From: Pelomonas sp. Root1237
GTDB lineage: Bacteria; Pseudomonadota; Gammaproteobacteria; Burkholderiales; Burkholderiaceae_C
Length of the DNA: 64,000 nt
Reading direction: 5' to 3'
Assembly: GCF_001425055.1 (NCBI RefSeq)
Contig: NZ_LMDK01000016.1
Location: 776,773-840,772, forward strand
Made by a program: the position numbers and the translations under genes. Of the stretch, positions 36,389 to 44,089 are shown in pieces. Below the pieces are notes generated by a model, which was not told the origin of the DNA, ran no database searches, and worked only from the letters and a program-made list of their open reading frames with translations. Each line of letters begins with the position of its first letter. Position 1 is the first letter of the stretch.

Positions 36389-38644
36389 ATGCCGGTCACC
36401 ATTCGTTCCCGCTTGCTGTTGCTCGTGCTGTCGGTGCTGCTGCCCGGCATGCTGGGCGTCGCCTGGCTGATTGCCAGCATCTACGAGACCGAACGCGACG
36501 CGCATGAGCGCACGCTGCGCGACACGACCCGCGCGCTGTCCCTGCTGGTCGACGGCGAGCTGTCGCGCCGCGCGGCCATCGCCCAGGTGCTGGCGCAGTC
36601 ACCCGCGCTGGACGGCCCCGGGCCGCTGCGCGAGGAGAGCCGCCTGGCCTTCGAGCGCCTGGCCCGGCGAGCCATGCAGGGGCTGAGCGGCTGGGTTGAG
36701 CTGAGGGCACCGGGCAAGCTGCTGCTGAGCACCCGGCCGGGCGACGGCGCCAGCGCCGAATCCAGCGCGCCTGAGGCGCTGAGTGCCACCCCCGTCATGC
36801 TGCCGCTGCAACCCGTTGCGCCCACTCCCACGGGCGTGCCCCCGGAGCCGCATGCCGCCTGGGTGGAGCCGGTGACCCGCGACGGCCGCCTGGTCTACAA
36901 CCTGGTCGTCACGGTGCGGCCCTCGGAGCTGCAGCGCGTCCTGCAGGCGCAGTCGCCGCATCCGGGCTGGATAGGCGCTGTCATGGACAGCAGCGGCCGC
37001 CTCGTGGCCCGGCTGCCCGGCGGCGCGGCCTATGTCGGCCGCGAGGGACGCGCCGACCTGCGTCAGCGCATGGCGGCGGCGCGCGAAGGCGGCTTCGAAT
37101 CGATCTCGCTGGACGGCCGCGCCACGGCCGGCTACTTCAGCACCTCGGCCCTCGGCTGGAGTTATGTCAGCGCCATGCCGCGCGAGGAATTCGCCGGCCG
37201 CGTGCCCCAGGCCGTGCAACGCGTGGCGGTGGGCGCGCTGGCACTGCTGGCCCTGGCCATGGCCGGCGCCATCTGGGTGTCCCGCCGCATCGAGCGGCCG
37301 ATAGGCGCTCTCAAGCGCCTCGCCCAGGACCTGCAGGCCGGCCGGCCGGTGCAGGCCGCCCCGACCGGCATGGCCGAGTGCGACGAGGTGGCCGAGGCCC
37401 TGGCCAGCGCGGCGCGCGACATGGAGACCAGCCGCGCCGAGCTGGAACTCAGCGTGGCCCAGGCCGTGGAGCGCACGCGCCATGTCGAGCAGCGGGGCGC
37501 CCAGAGCCAGCGCGTCGTCGCCCTGGGCCGGCTCACCGGCGGCGTGGCGCACGAGTTCAACAACCTGCTGGGCGTCATCAGCAACAGCATGCACCTGATG
37601 CAGCGCCACCCCAGCGCCGCCGAGCTGCAGGGGCCGCTGCGCGCCACGCAGCGCTCGGTCGACAAGGGCAGCGCGCTGACCCAGCATCTGCTGCGCTTTT
37701 CCGGCCGCCGGCCGGTGCGGGTGCAGACCCTGTCGCTGGCCCGCTACCTGCCCGAGGTGCAGGAGCTGATGCGCAGCGTGCTCGGGCGGCGCATCGAGAT
37801 CCAGGTGCAGGTGGCGGCCAACGTCTGGCCGGTGCGGGTGGACGCCAACGAGCTGGATCTCGCTCTCGTCAACCTGGCGTTGAATGCCCACGACGCGATG
37901 CCGACGGGCGGCGAGCTGCGGCTGCGGGCCAGCAATGCCGAGGCGCACGACAAGGAAGGCCTGCCGCCGGGGGACTATGTGCTGCTGACCGTGGGGGACG
38001 ACGGCATGGGGCTGGATCCGTCCCTGGTCGAGCATGCCTTCGAGCCCTTCTTCACGACCAAGGGCGTGGGTCAGGGCAGCGGCCTGGGGCTGAGCCAGGT
38101 CCATGGTTTCGCGACCCAGGCCGGCGGCACCGCGCGCCTGGCCAGCACGCCGGGCGTGGGTACCACGGTGTCGCTGCTGCTGCCGGTGGCGAGCAACGCC
38201 CAGGACAACCAGATGCCGGCCTTTGCCGACACGGCCCCGCAAAGCATTGCCGGCGCCACGGTGCTGCTGGTCGAGGATGACGAGGCCCTGGGTGACGTGA
38301 CGGCGGCACTGCTGATGGCCCATGGTGCCCGCGTGTTGCGCGCCGCCGAGGTGGGCGCCGCCCTGCGCCTGCTGGACGACGGGGCCGGGGCGGATGTGGT
38401 GCTGAGCGACGTCGTCATGCCCGGCGCCATGGACGGGGTCGCTCTGGCGCGCCGGCTGCGCGAGCACCGCCCGCGCCTGCCGGTGGTGCTGATCACCGGC
38501 TTCAACAACTCGGCCATTGGCGAAGGCGAGTTCATCACCCTGCACAAGCCCTGCGCGCCGGCCGAGCTGCTGGCCGCGCTGCAGGCGGCCCTCGCGGCGG
38601 CACGCATCGCCCACCCGCCGCCCACGGCCGGCCACACGCCGTAA
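36389..38644 (+). CDS. Hybrid sensor histidine kinase with C-terminal receiver
   Basis: A 751-residue membrane kinase. Order: helix 1 (about 7-29), periplasmic dCACHE-like sensor (about 30-275), helix 2 (about 280-300), HAMP-like linker, coiled coil, HisKA with VAHEFNNLLG (histidine about 388), ATPase N-box LALVNLALNAHDAM, G-boxes DDGMGLD and GQGSGLGLSQVHGF, then a receiver with VLLVEDDEALG and phospho-Asp in LSDVVMPG (about 673). There is no output domain, so phosphate must pass to another protein. Candidates in the block are the lone receiver at 43479 and the sigma54 activator at 50028. The stimulus is unknown. It has a sigma54-type promoter. Confidence 0.93.
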   Translation: MPVTIRSRLLLLVLSVLLPGMLGVAWLIASIYETERDAHERTLRDTTRALSLLVDGELSRRAAIAQVLAQSPALDGPGPLREESRLAFERLARRAMQGLSGWVELRAPGKLLLSTRPGDGASAESSAPEALSATPVMLPLQPVAPTPTGVPPEPHAAWVEPVTRDGRLVYNLVVTVRPSELQRVLQAQSPHPGWIGAVMDSSGRLVARLPGGAAYVGREGRADLRQRMAAAREGGFESISLDGRATAGYFSTSALGWSYVSAMPREEFAGRVPQAVQRVAVGALALLALAMAGAIWVSRRIERPIGALKRLAQDLQAGRPVQAAPTGMAECDEVAEALASAARDMETSRAELELSVAQAVERTRHVEQRGAQSQRVVALGRLTGGVAHEFNNLLGVISNSMHLMQRHPSAAELQGPLRATQRSVDKGSALTQHLLRFSGRRPVRVQTLSLARYLPEVQELMRSVLGRRIEIQVQVAANVWPVRVDANELDLALVNLALNAHDAMPTGGELRLRASNAEAHDKEGLPPGDYVLLTVGDDGMGLDPSLVEHAFEPFFTTKGVGQGSGLGLSQVHGFATQAGGTARLASTPGVGTTVSLLLPVASNAQDNQMPAFADTAPQSIAGATVLLVEDDEALGDVTAALLMAHGARVLRAAEVGAALRLLDDGAGADVVLSDVVMPGAMDGVALARRLREHRPRLPVVLITGFNNSAIGEGEFITLHKPCAPAELLAALQAALAAARIAHPPPTAGHTP

Positions 38645-38672
38645 CGACAACTCAGCCACCGCGGCAGGCGCG

Positions 38673-38687
38673 GGCATGCCAAATGCC
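38673..38687 (+). promoter_or_regulatory. Sigma54 -24/-12 element before the DUF2383 gene
   Basis: GGCATGCCAAATGCC, with A in place of T before TGCC. Predicted start near 38698, 63-nt leader. Confidence 0.6.
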
Positions 38688-38760
38688 GATGCCAGGGCTG
38701 GACGCACGGTATGCCTGCGGGCGGCCGGCGCGTCTTCATCGAACCCTGAAAGGATCTGCC

Positions 38761-39213
38761 ATGAGCAACGACGACATCATCGACACACTGAACGACTTGA
38801 TCGAAACCTGCAAGGACGGTGAATACGGTTTCCACGCCTCGGCGGAATACCTGAAGGACCCGGCAATCAAGCAGTCCTTCGAGCGCCGCGCCGAGGAGTG
38901 CCGCCAGGCTGCCACCGAACTGCAGTCGCAGGTCGTGCGCCTGGGCGGCAAGGCCGAGGACAGCGGTACCGCCGCCGGTGCAATGCACCGCGGCTGGGTG
39001 GCCGTGAAGGGCACGCTGGCCGGCTACACCGACAAGGCCATCCTCGAGGAGACCGAGCGCGGTGAGGACAGCGCGATGAGCGCCTATCGCAAGGCGCTGG
39101 AAGAGGCCCTGCCGCCCGATGTGCGCATGGTCGTGGAGCGCCAGTACGAAGGCGTGAAGCGCAACCACCTGCAGGTGCGCACGCTGCGCGATCAGGCCCG
39201 CGCCGCCGTCTGA
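38761..39213 (+). CDS. PA2169-family four-helix-bundle protein (DUF2383)
   Basis: A 150-residue helical protein: MSNDDIIDTLNDLIETCKDGEYGF, then FERRAEECRQAATELQSQVVRLGGK, GTAAGAMHRGWVAVKG, and a last helix YEGVKRNHLQVRTLRDQA. It is ferritin-like in helix pattern and matches DUF2383/PA2169 proteins, which are often induced by stress. A ferritin-like metal site is not obvious. AAAGGA site before the ATG at 38761. A sigma54-type element lies upstream. Confidence 0.9.
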   Translation: MSNDDIIDTLNDLIETCKDGEYGFHASAEYLKDPAIKQSFERRAEECRQAATELQSQVVRLGGKAEDSGTAAGAMHRGWVAVKGTLAGYTDKAILEETERGEDSAMSAYRKALEEALPPDVRMVVERQYEGVKRNHLQVRTLRDQARAAV

Positions 39214-39226
39214 GCGTGCAGCCGCC

Positions 39227-39733
39227 CTAGCTTCGGCCGGGGCGGTGCGAGGATTCGGCATCGGCATCGCCGGGCCGCTCCTCGCTGTCGGTTTGCGCCG
39301 GCGCGGCCTTGGTGGCGCGCTGGCGAGGCTTGGCAGCGGTGTTGACCCGGCTGGCCTCACCCTCCTGCTCCTCCTCTTCATCTTCCTCGTCGTCCTCGCT
39401 TTGCGGCGCTTCGTCGATGGCCGTGAGCAACGCTTCGGTGTCATCGGTTTCGCCCGGCGTGAAGACGCGGTCCACGCCGATGTCGGCGCCGTCGCGCACC
39501 CCCGTCTCGCCTTCGCTGGACGGCAGCGACTCGCCCAGCGGCAAGGGCGCCACCTGATCGTCGCGCAGGGCCACGTCGACGGGCAGGCCGGGGTCGGTGC
39601 CGTCGTCTTCACCGTCCATGCCCGCCACGTCGCTGCCGCTGTCCGAGCTGTCGCTGGGCCCCAGGCTCGCCTTGTCGCGGCCGGCGGGCTCGGCCGCGGC
39701 GGAATCGATACCTAGCAGGCTGCTGCGTGCCAT
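39227..39733 (-). CDS. Highly acidic, probably disordered protein
   Basis: A 168-residue protein dominated by Asp, Glu, Ser, Gly and Pro, with a run of acidic residues near 118-132 and a basic Lys/Arg/Ala stretch after it. Short ordered islands such as VDVALRDDQVAPLPLGESLPSS are visible. No family is recognised beyond uncharacterised stress-linked proteins. The ATG at 39733 has a GGAGG site 5 bases away. The sigma54-type element just upstream and the convergent DUF2383 neighbour place it in the stress block. A chaperone-like or desiccation-protective disordered protein is a guess. Confidence 0.7.
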   Translation of the reverse strand: MARSSLLGIDSAAAEPAGRDKASLGPSDSSDSGSDVAGMDGEDDGTDPGLPVDVALRDDQVAPLPLGESLPSSEGETGVRDGADIGVDRVFTPGETDDTEALLTAIDEAPQSEDDEEDEEEEQEGEASRVNTAAKPRQRATKAAPAQTDSEERPGDADAESSHRPGRS

Positions 39734-39779
39734 GAAAACCTCCGGCTGTGAAACGCGGGACGGCCCCGCACCCATCGCA

Positions 39780-39794
39780 GGCAAGGCGTGTGCC
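39780..39794 (-). promoter_or_regulatory. Sigma54 -24/-12 element before the acidic protein gene
   Basis: Minus strand GGCACACGCCTTGCC, predicted start near 39769, 36-nt leader with GGAGG. Confidence 0.8.
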
Positions 39795-39808
39795 GCCGTG
39801 CCCGCGGA

Positions 39809-40669
39809 TCAGCCGGCGTCGTAAAAGCGCAGCTTTTCCACCGCGAAGCCGCGATCCCGCGCGAGCTGCACCAGCGTTTGGCGGCGCTGCGCGACCAGCG
39901 TCGGTCGGCGTGACAGCAACCACAGCGCGTCCCGTCCGGTGCTGCCAATCAGCGCCTCGTCATAAGTCGGATCGACATGCAGCACGCCATGCTCGAGCCA
40001 AGCCAGCGGCAGCCAGCGCAACGCCTCGGGCCAGTGGCTGATCCTGAGCCGGGCGCCATGGCCGCCTGGCACCGGCTCCACCAAGGCCTCGCTGCCGTGG
40101 GTGCCATTGCCGTCGACCCGGCGTTCCAGCAGATCCAGCCGCCCGTCGTCGCGCGGCAGCAGGCCGAACTCCGGCGGCTGCAACGCCGGCGCACCGTGCG
40201 CCTTCAATTCACCGACCACGAACCAGCGGCCACTGAGCTGCGCCAGGTCGACCTCGGCAACGGTGGCCAGTGGCTCGGCCCGATGCGTGCCGAGCAAGGT
40301 CTCGACCAGGGGCAGCCCCAGCGTCACGAAGCTGCTTGCCGCAGCGGGGCTGACGCGGCCGCGCCAGCGCTCGGGCAGCAGCGGCCAGGCCAGGCCAAGC
40401 AGGCGCAGCCAGGGAATGTTCCGCAGCGCGCCGGTGGGGCGCGGCGTTGCGGGCTCGGCGTGAGGGCGCCGGCGCAGCGCCAGCAGCGCCGCAACGGCGA
40501 GCAGTGCGCCACCCACCGGCAGCAGCAGCTTCCTGGGTTGCAAGCGGTGGCGCAGCTGGCCCGTGAGACCTTCGACACCCGCGTGCAGCCTGGCCTCGCG
40601 CGCCATCAGCCGGTGCTCGACATCCAGGATGCGGGCATCGATATCGGGTTCAGGCAGCGGCGCGTTCAT
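39809..40669 (-). CDS. Membrane-anchored lipocalin (Blc-like)
   Basis: A 286-residue protein. It starts with a helical segment and a membrane span (about 50-65, KLLLPVGGALLAVAALLAL), then a lipocalin from about 140. Lipocalin marks: LSGRWFVVGE (G-x-W), a beta-rich middle, DPTYDEALIGSTGRDALWLLSR and a last strand/helix LARDRGFAVEKLRFYD. Blc-type lipocalins bind lysophospholipids or fatty acids in the envelope. The ATG at 40669 follows GAGG and overlaps the preceding gene by 20 bp. It is the last gene of a four-gene run from 41766. The extra N-terminal anchor is unusual for Blc, which is a lipoprotein. Confidence 0.82.
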   Translation of the reverse strand: MNAPLPEPDIDARILDVEHRLMAREARLHAGVEGLTGQLRHRLQPRKLLLPVGGALLAVAALLALRRRPHAEPATPRPTGALRNIPWLRLLGLAWPLLPERWRGRVSPAAASSFVTLGLPLVETLLGTHRAEPLATVAEVDLAQLSGRWFVVGELKAHGAPALQPPEFGLLPRDDGRLDLLERRVDGNGTHGSEALVEPVPGGHGARLRISHWPEALRWLPLAWLEHGVLHVDPTYDEALIGSTGRDALWLLSRRPTLVAQRRQTLVQLARDRGFAVEKLRFYDAG

Positions 40670-41063
40670 CGCTGGCCTCATTGGGTTGTGGGTCGGGAGC
40701 CAGCATCAGGTGGCGCCGCGTTGCGGGCAGGCGCAACCTGGGCAACAGGCTGCGCACGCGTTGCAGCGCCAGCACGATGGCCAGCCCGTTGACGGCGATG
40801 GCCAGCAGCAGGGCCACCTCCAGCGGCAGCCCGGCCGCGACCAGCAGGCGGATGACGCCGGCCCACAGCACCAGCCAGACCGTCACACCGAGGATGGCCA
40901 CGGCCACCATCAGTGCAACGATCTGGGCCAGCGCCTGGACCGCGCGTTGCAGCTCCAGCGACAGCAGCTCGACCCGGTCGCTGACCAGGCCAGGCAACTC
41001 GCGCCACAGCGACTGCAGTTGCTCCAGCAGTGGGGCGGGCTGGTCTTGCGGTGAGTCGGCCAA
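40650..41063 (-). CDS. Phage-holin-like (YqjE) membrane protein, TTG start
   Basis: A 137-residue protein with an N-terminal amphipathic helix (LLEQLQSLWRELPGLVSDRVELLSLELQRA) and two membrane spans (about 50-72 and 76-97). This is the YqjE pattern, which pairs with DUF883/YqjD genes. The open frame reaches 41192, but that part is antisense-like and overlaps DUF883. A TTG at 41063 with GAGG five bases before it starts the conserved part, 7 bp after the DUF883 stop. Role unknown; YqjD binds ribosomes at the membrane. Confidence 0.8.
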   Translation of the reverse strand: MADSPQDQPAPLLEQLQSLWRELPGLVSDRVELLSLELQRAVQALAQIVALMVAVAILGVTVWLVLWAGVIRLLVAAGLPLEVALLLAIAVNGLAIVLALQRVRSLLPRLRLPATRRHLMLAPDPQPNEASDERAAA

Positions 41064-41070
41064 GGCCGCC

Positions 41071-41463
41071 TCAGCGGGCGAGCCGGGCAACCAGCACGCC
41101 GACGGCCAGGGCCGTCGCGATGGCGGCCAGCGGATGCTCGCGCACGGTGCTGCGCAGGCTCTCGGCCCATTCATCCCCCAGGTCGCGCGCATCGCTGGCG
41201 CGCTGGCTCAGCGATTCGCTAGCGGCCTGCACGCCGTCCTGCAAACGCTGCACGGCGGGGGCGGCCGTCTCGGCCACGCGGTCGATGGCGCTGTGCGCAC
41301 CTTGCACAACGCGGTTCAGCACGTCGTGACCGACGGCTGCGCCCTTGTCGACGGCGTCACCGGCCTTGGCGGCCGTGTCGTTGATGGCGGCTGCGGCAGG
41401 CGCGGGCGTGGCGGGCGAGACCGACGAGGTCGGGAAGGGCGTATTGGCAGTGGTGGTGGCCAT
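41071..41463 (-). CDS. DUF883 (ElaB/YqjD) family protein
   Basis: A 130-residue protein. A Pro/Thr/Ala-rich start is followed by a long helix (NDTAAKAGDAVDKGAAVGHDVLNRVVQGAHSAIDRVAETA) and a C-terminal single span with the family end STVREHPLAAIATALAVGVLVARLAR. ElaB/YqjD proteins tether to the inner membrane, bind ribosomes, and protect from oxidative stress in stationary phase. AAGGA site. Second gene of the GlsB operon. Confidence 0.88.
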   Translation of the reverse strand: MATTTANTPFPTSSVSPATPAPAAAAINDTAAKAGDAVDKGAAVGHDVLNRVVQGAHSAIDRVAETAAPAVQRLQDGVQAASESLSQRASDARDLGDEWAESLRSTVREHPLAAIATALAVGVLVARLAR

Positions 41464-41496
41464 GGTGATCCTTGGGGTTGGAAAGCGGGTGACGGT

Positions 41497-41766
41497 TCAG
41501 CGCAGGGTGCCGCGGCGGATCAGGTTGACGATCGCCAGCAGCACGACCGCGCCCAGCAGGGACACGACGAGAGCACCCAGGCTGAGAGCGTCTTGATTGA
41601 TGCTCGGAATGCCGACCATGGGCGAGATCAGCCAGCCGCCAATGGCTGCGCCGACGATGCCGACCAGGACGTTGAGGATGACGCCCTGTTCGCCGTCGGT
41701 GCGCATCAGCAGGCTGGCAATCCAGCCGATGATGCCCCCGGAGATGAGCCAGACAATCAGATTCAT
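41497..41766 (-). CDS. GlsB/YeaQ/YmgE family stress membrane protein
   Basis: An 89-residue protein with three helices: LIVWLISGGIIGWIASLLMR, VLVGIVGAAIGGWLISPM and LGALVVSLLGAVVLLAIVNLIRRG. It matches the transglycosylase-associated GlsB/YeaQ/YmgE class, small inner-membrane stress proteins of unknown mechanism. CAGGAG site. First gene of the run GlsB, DUF883, YqjE-like, lipocalin, with a sigma54-type promoter. Confidence 0.94.
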   Translation of the reverse strand: MNLIVWLISGGIIGWIASLLMRTDGEQGVILNVLVGIVGAAIGGWLISPMVGIPSINQDALSLGALVVSLLGAVVLLAIVNLIRRGTLR

Positions 41767-41802
41767 GGTGTGCTCCTGGTCGAGGTGAAGTCACCGGCAT
41801 CA

Positions 41803-41817
41803 GGCAAACGGGGTGCC
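41803..41817 (-). promoter_or_regulatory. Sigma54 -24/-12 element before the GlsB operon
   Basis: Minus strand GGCACCCCGTTTGCC, predicted start near 41792, 26-nt leader with CAGGAG. Confidence 0.8.
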
Positions 41818-41872
41818 GCTCGCGCGTTGCGGGCGGCGGAAGAACTTGCAGCAGGGCTTGCCAGCCGCGTGC

Positions 41873-42853
41873 TCAGATGGCGCCGACGCTGCCGGTCACG
41901 GGCAGCACGATGCCGGTGATGTAGCCGGCGCAGACCGGCGCGGCGAGGAAGACATAGGCCGGCGACAGCTCCTCCGGCTGGGCCGCACGCTTCAGGTCGG
42001 TCTGCTTGCCGAACTCGGCCACCTTGTCGGCGGGCGAATCGGCCGGATTCAGTGGCGTCCACACCGGCCCCGGCGCGACGGCATTGACGCGGATGCCGCG
42101 CTCGATGAGGTTGCTGGCCAGGGACTTGGTCAGCGCATGGATGGCGCCCTTGGTGGCCGAGTAGTCGATGAGCTTGGCGCTGCCCCGCAGGCCGGTCGTC
42201 GAGCCGGTGTTGATGATGGAGCCGCCTGCCTTCAGATGCGGCAGCACCGCGCGGGCCATGCGCAGATAGCCACCGATGTTGGTGTCCAGCGTCTCCATGA
42301 TGCGTTCATCGTCGAGATCCTCCAGCGAGGAGGCGTGCTCCTGAAAGGCGGCGTTGTTGACGAGCACGTCGATCTTGCCGAAGCGCTCCATGACCTGGTC
42401 GACGGCGCCCTCACACCAGCGGCTGTCCTTCACGTCGCCCTGCAGCAGCAGGCATTGGCGGCCCTCGGCCTCGATGCAGCGGCGAGTCTCTTCGGCATCC
42501 TCGGTGGAGGAGTGGTAGGCCACGGCCACATCGGCGCCCTCGCGCGCGAACAACACCGCCACGGCGCGACCGATGCCGGAGTCGGCGCCGGTGATGAGGG
42601 CGACGAAGTCCTGCAGCTTGCCGCTGCCGCGGTAGTCGGGTGCCAGGAAGCGCGGCGCGAGTTCGAGGTCGGCCTCGCGGCCGGGCTTTTGCAGATGCTG
42701 GGCCGGCAGGGTTTCGGGCTGCTTGCGGGCGCCAGCCTGCATGGCGCCGCTCTCCTCTTCCTTCTTGCCCTGCTTGGCTTGCCCGGCATCGGCCTGGTCC
42801 TGGCGCTTCTGGATGGCGCGCTGGGTCTGGAGGGTCTTGTCGACTGTCGTCAT
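41873..42853 (-). CDS. YghA-type short-chain dehydrogenase (stress SDR)
   Basis: A 326-residue NAD(P)-dependent oxidoreductase. A charged N-terminal extension (about 1-75, Gln/Lys-rich) precedes the SDR core: VALITGADSGIGRAVAVLFAREGADV (TGxxxGIG), a NNAA motif in VLVNNAAFQEH, the catalytic serine in INTGSTTGLRGS, and YSATKGAIHALTKSLA (YxxxK). The extension and PDYRGSGKLQD lead-in are typical of YghA/YhxC-type general-stress SDRs. Its start overlaps the previous stop by 4 bp (ATGA), so it is co-translated with the gene at 42850-43365. Confidence 0.92.
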   Translation of the reverse strand: MTTVDKTLQTQRAIQKRQDQADAGQAKQGKKEEESGAMQAGARKQPETLPAQHLQKPGREADLELAPRFLAPDYRGSGKLQDFVALITGADSGIGRAVAVLFAREGADVAVAYHSSTEDAEETRRCIEAEGRQCLLLQGDVKDSRWCEGAVDQVMERFGKIDVLVNNAAFQEHASSLEDLDDERIMETLDTNIGGYLRMARAVLPHLKAGGSIINTGSTTGLRGSAKLIDYSATKGAIHALTKSLASNLIERGIRVNAVAPGPVWTPLNPADSPADKVAEFGKQTDLKRAAQPEELSPAYVFLAAPVCAGYITGIVLPVTGSVGAI

Positions 42854-43365
42854 CGTGGGTCCTTCTTCTTCAACTGGGCCGCTTCGGTTTCCTTGCCCGA
42901 GGGCGTCTGCGCGTCCAGGCCGCGGTCGGGCGATTCGGCGACCTGGGCGATGTTGCCGGGCCGCTCGATGAGCTCTTCGATGATGAAGTGGCCATAGTGC
43001 TGGGCGCGCTCGGCGCCGCAGCCCTGGGCGGCCCGGGCCACCTGGATGGCCTGGTCGTCATTGGCGACACGGACAACCAGCCAGTGGTAGCCCTTGGCGG
43101 CGAGCGCGCGGTGGGCGAGCACGAGATTCATCTCCTGTCCCACCGAGGCGAGCGGGCTGGCGTGGGCGATGTCCTCGTCGATCTGCCTGAGCATCTCCTG
43201 GTCGCTGTAGTGGCGCACCGCGCCGTCAGGCAGGCCGAAGTCGGCCATGGCCTGGCCGGCGCGGGCGGCCTGGCCCGCCTCGGGGAATGAAATGACGACG
43301 TGGCCGACCGGCTTGAAGACGCCGAAGCTGCGCGGCGCGTCGGTGGTGGCGGCGGAAGTGGACAT
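42850..43365 (-). CDS. Conserved hypothetical protein, two-repeat alpha/beta
   Basis: A 171-residue soluble protein. It contains VGHVVISFPEAGQAARAGQAMADFGLPDGAVRHYSDQEMLRQIDED in the first half and a second similar strand-helix pattern, YHWLVVRVANDDQAIQVARAAQGCGAERAQHYG, near residue 95. The charged tail ends in KKKDPR. I cannot name a family, but the duplicated ferredoxin-like halves suggest a small ligand- or protein-binding fold. It is the first gene of a two-gene operon with the YghA-type SDR, under a sigma54-type promoter that is back to back with that of the receiver gene. Confidence 0.7.
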   Translation of the reverse strand: MSTSAATTDAPRSFGVFKPVGHVVISFPEAGQAARAGQAMADFGLPDGAVRHYSDQEMLRQIDEDIAHASPLASVGQEMNLVLAHRALAAKGYHWLVVRVANDDQAIQVARAAQGCGAERAQHYGHFIIEELIERPGNIAQVAESPDRGLDAQTPSGKETEAAQLKKKDPR

Positions 43366-43397
43366 AGATGGGCCCTGGTTGGCGAGAGCCCGTCAGT

Positions 43398-43412
43398 GGC
43401 AAGGGCGGTGCC
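43398..43412 (-). promoter_or_regulatory. Sigma54 -24/-12 element before the SDR operon
   Basis: Minus strand GGCACCGCCCTTGCC, predicted start near 43387, 22-nt leader. Divergent from the element at 43433; the two GG boxes are about 20 bp apart. Confidence 0.8.
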
Positions 43413-43432
43413 CGGCTTGCATCGCGGCGCCG

Positions 43433-43447
43433 GGCACGCGGATTGCC
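43433..43447 (+). promoter_or_regulatory. Sigma54 -24/-12 element before the receiver gene
   Basis: GGCACGCGGATTGCC, predicted start near 43458, 21-nt leader with GGAGG. Confidence 0.8.
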
Positions 43448-43478
43448 ACCAGGCCTGAGCTTTCATTCCGGAGGACCC

Positions 43479-43925
43479 ATGCCCAGCCCAGCCCGCCGAC
43501 CCGTTCTCTATGTCGAGGACCACCCGGTCAATGCGCTGTTGATGGCCGCGATTCTGGAAAGACGGCCTCAGCTGGAGCTCCTCGTCGCCACCACGGGCGA
43601 AGAGGCGCTTTGCATGGCGGCCGGCCTGCACCCCGCCCTGCTGCTGCTCGACCTGGGCCTGCCCGATTGCCACGGCAGCCGGTTGCTCGGCCTGCTGCGG
43701 GCGCTGCCTGGCTGCGAGTCGGTGCCAGCCGTGGCCGTGACGGCCGACGTCAACTTCCCGGTCGAGGACTGGGGCTTCTGCGAACTGTGGCCCAAGCCGC
43801 TGAATGTCGACGAGGTGCTGGCTCGCCTGGATGCGCGGGTGGGTACCCATCCCTCGCCGCCGCCGCAGTTGCCTGAGCTGCACACCCGGCCGGCACCGGT
43901 CGCACTGGCGCCGCACTGGCGCTGA
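43479..43925 (+). CDS. Stand-alone response-regulator receiver protein
   Basis: A 148-residue CheY-like receiver. LYVEDHPVNALLM holds the acidic pocket, phospho-Asp is D58 in LLLLDLGLPDCHG, the Thr/Ala position is in AVAVTAD, and the conserved lysine is in LWPKPLN (about 108). A Pro-rich tail of 25 residues follows with no output domain. Such receivers serve as phosphorelay shuttles or inhibitors. Its place beside the hybrid kinase and sigma54 activator suggests it takes part in the same relay. GGAGG site at 43470. Confidence 0.9.
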   Translation: MPSPARRPVLYVEDHPVNALLMAAILERRPQLELLVATTGEEALCMAAGLHPALLLLDLGLPDCHGSRLLGLLRALPGCESVPAVAVTADVNFPVEDWGFCELWPKPLNVDEVLARLDARVGTHPSPPPQLPELHTRPAPVALAPHWR

Positions 43926-44021
43926 GAGCTGCCGCGGGCACTGCCATGCCCGCATGACGCAACCGTCTTCACGGCCCGCGGACGGCACGCGAGCTCCGCG
44001 CCGCGGCCGCAACTAAGGCCT

Positions 44022-44050
44022 GGCAGCGGCCCCGCGCCGGGGCCGCTGCC
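44022..44050. terminator. GC-rich hairpin between convergent genes
   Basis: GGCAGCGGCCCC (44022-44033) pairs perfectly with GGGGCCGCTGCC (44039-44050) over a 5-base loop. It lies between the stops of the receiver and the zinc-peptidase genes. No T-run is present. Confidence 0.5.
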
Positions 44051-44089
44051 CGGGCGCGAAAAATGCGCACAGCAGTGGGCGGCCCAACC

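Noticed and set aside
36599..38707. A 702-residue minus-strand frame opposite the hybrid kinase
   Set aside because: A mirror of conserved kinase codons; a high-GC artefact.
43954..44016. A 20-codon ORF after the receiver gene
   Set aside because: No ribosome site, low-complexity Arg/Pro content, and it lies beside a terminator-like hairpin.
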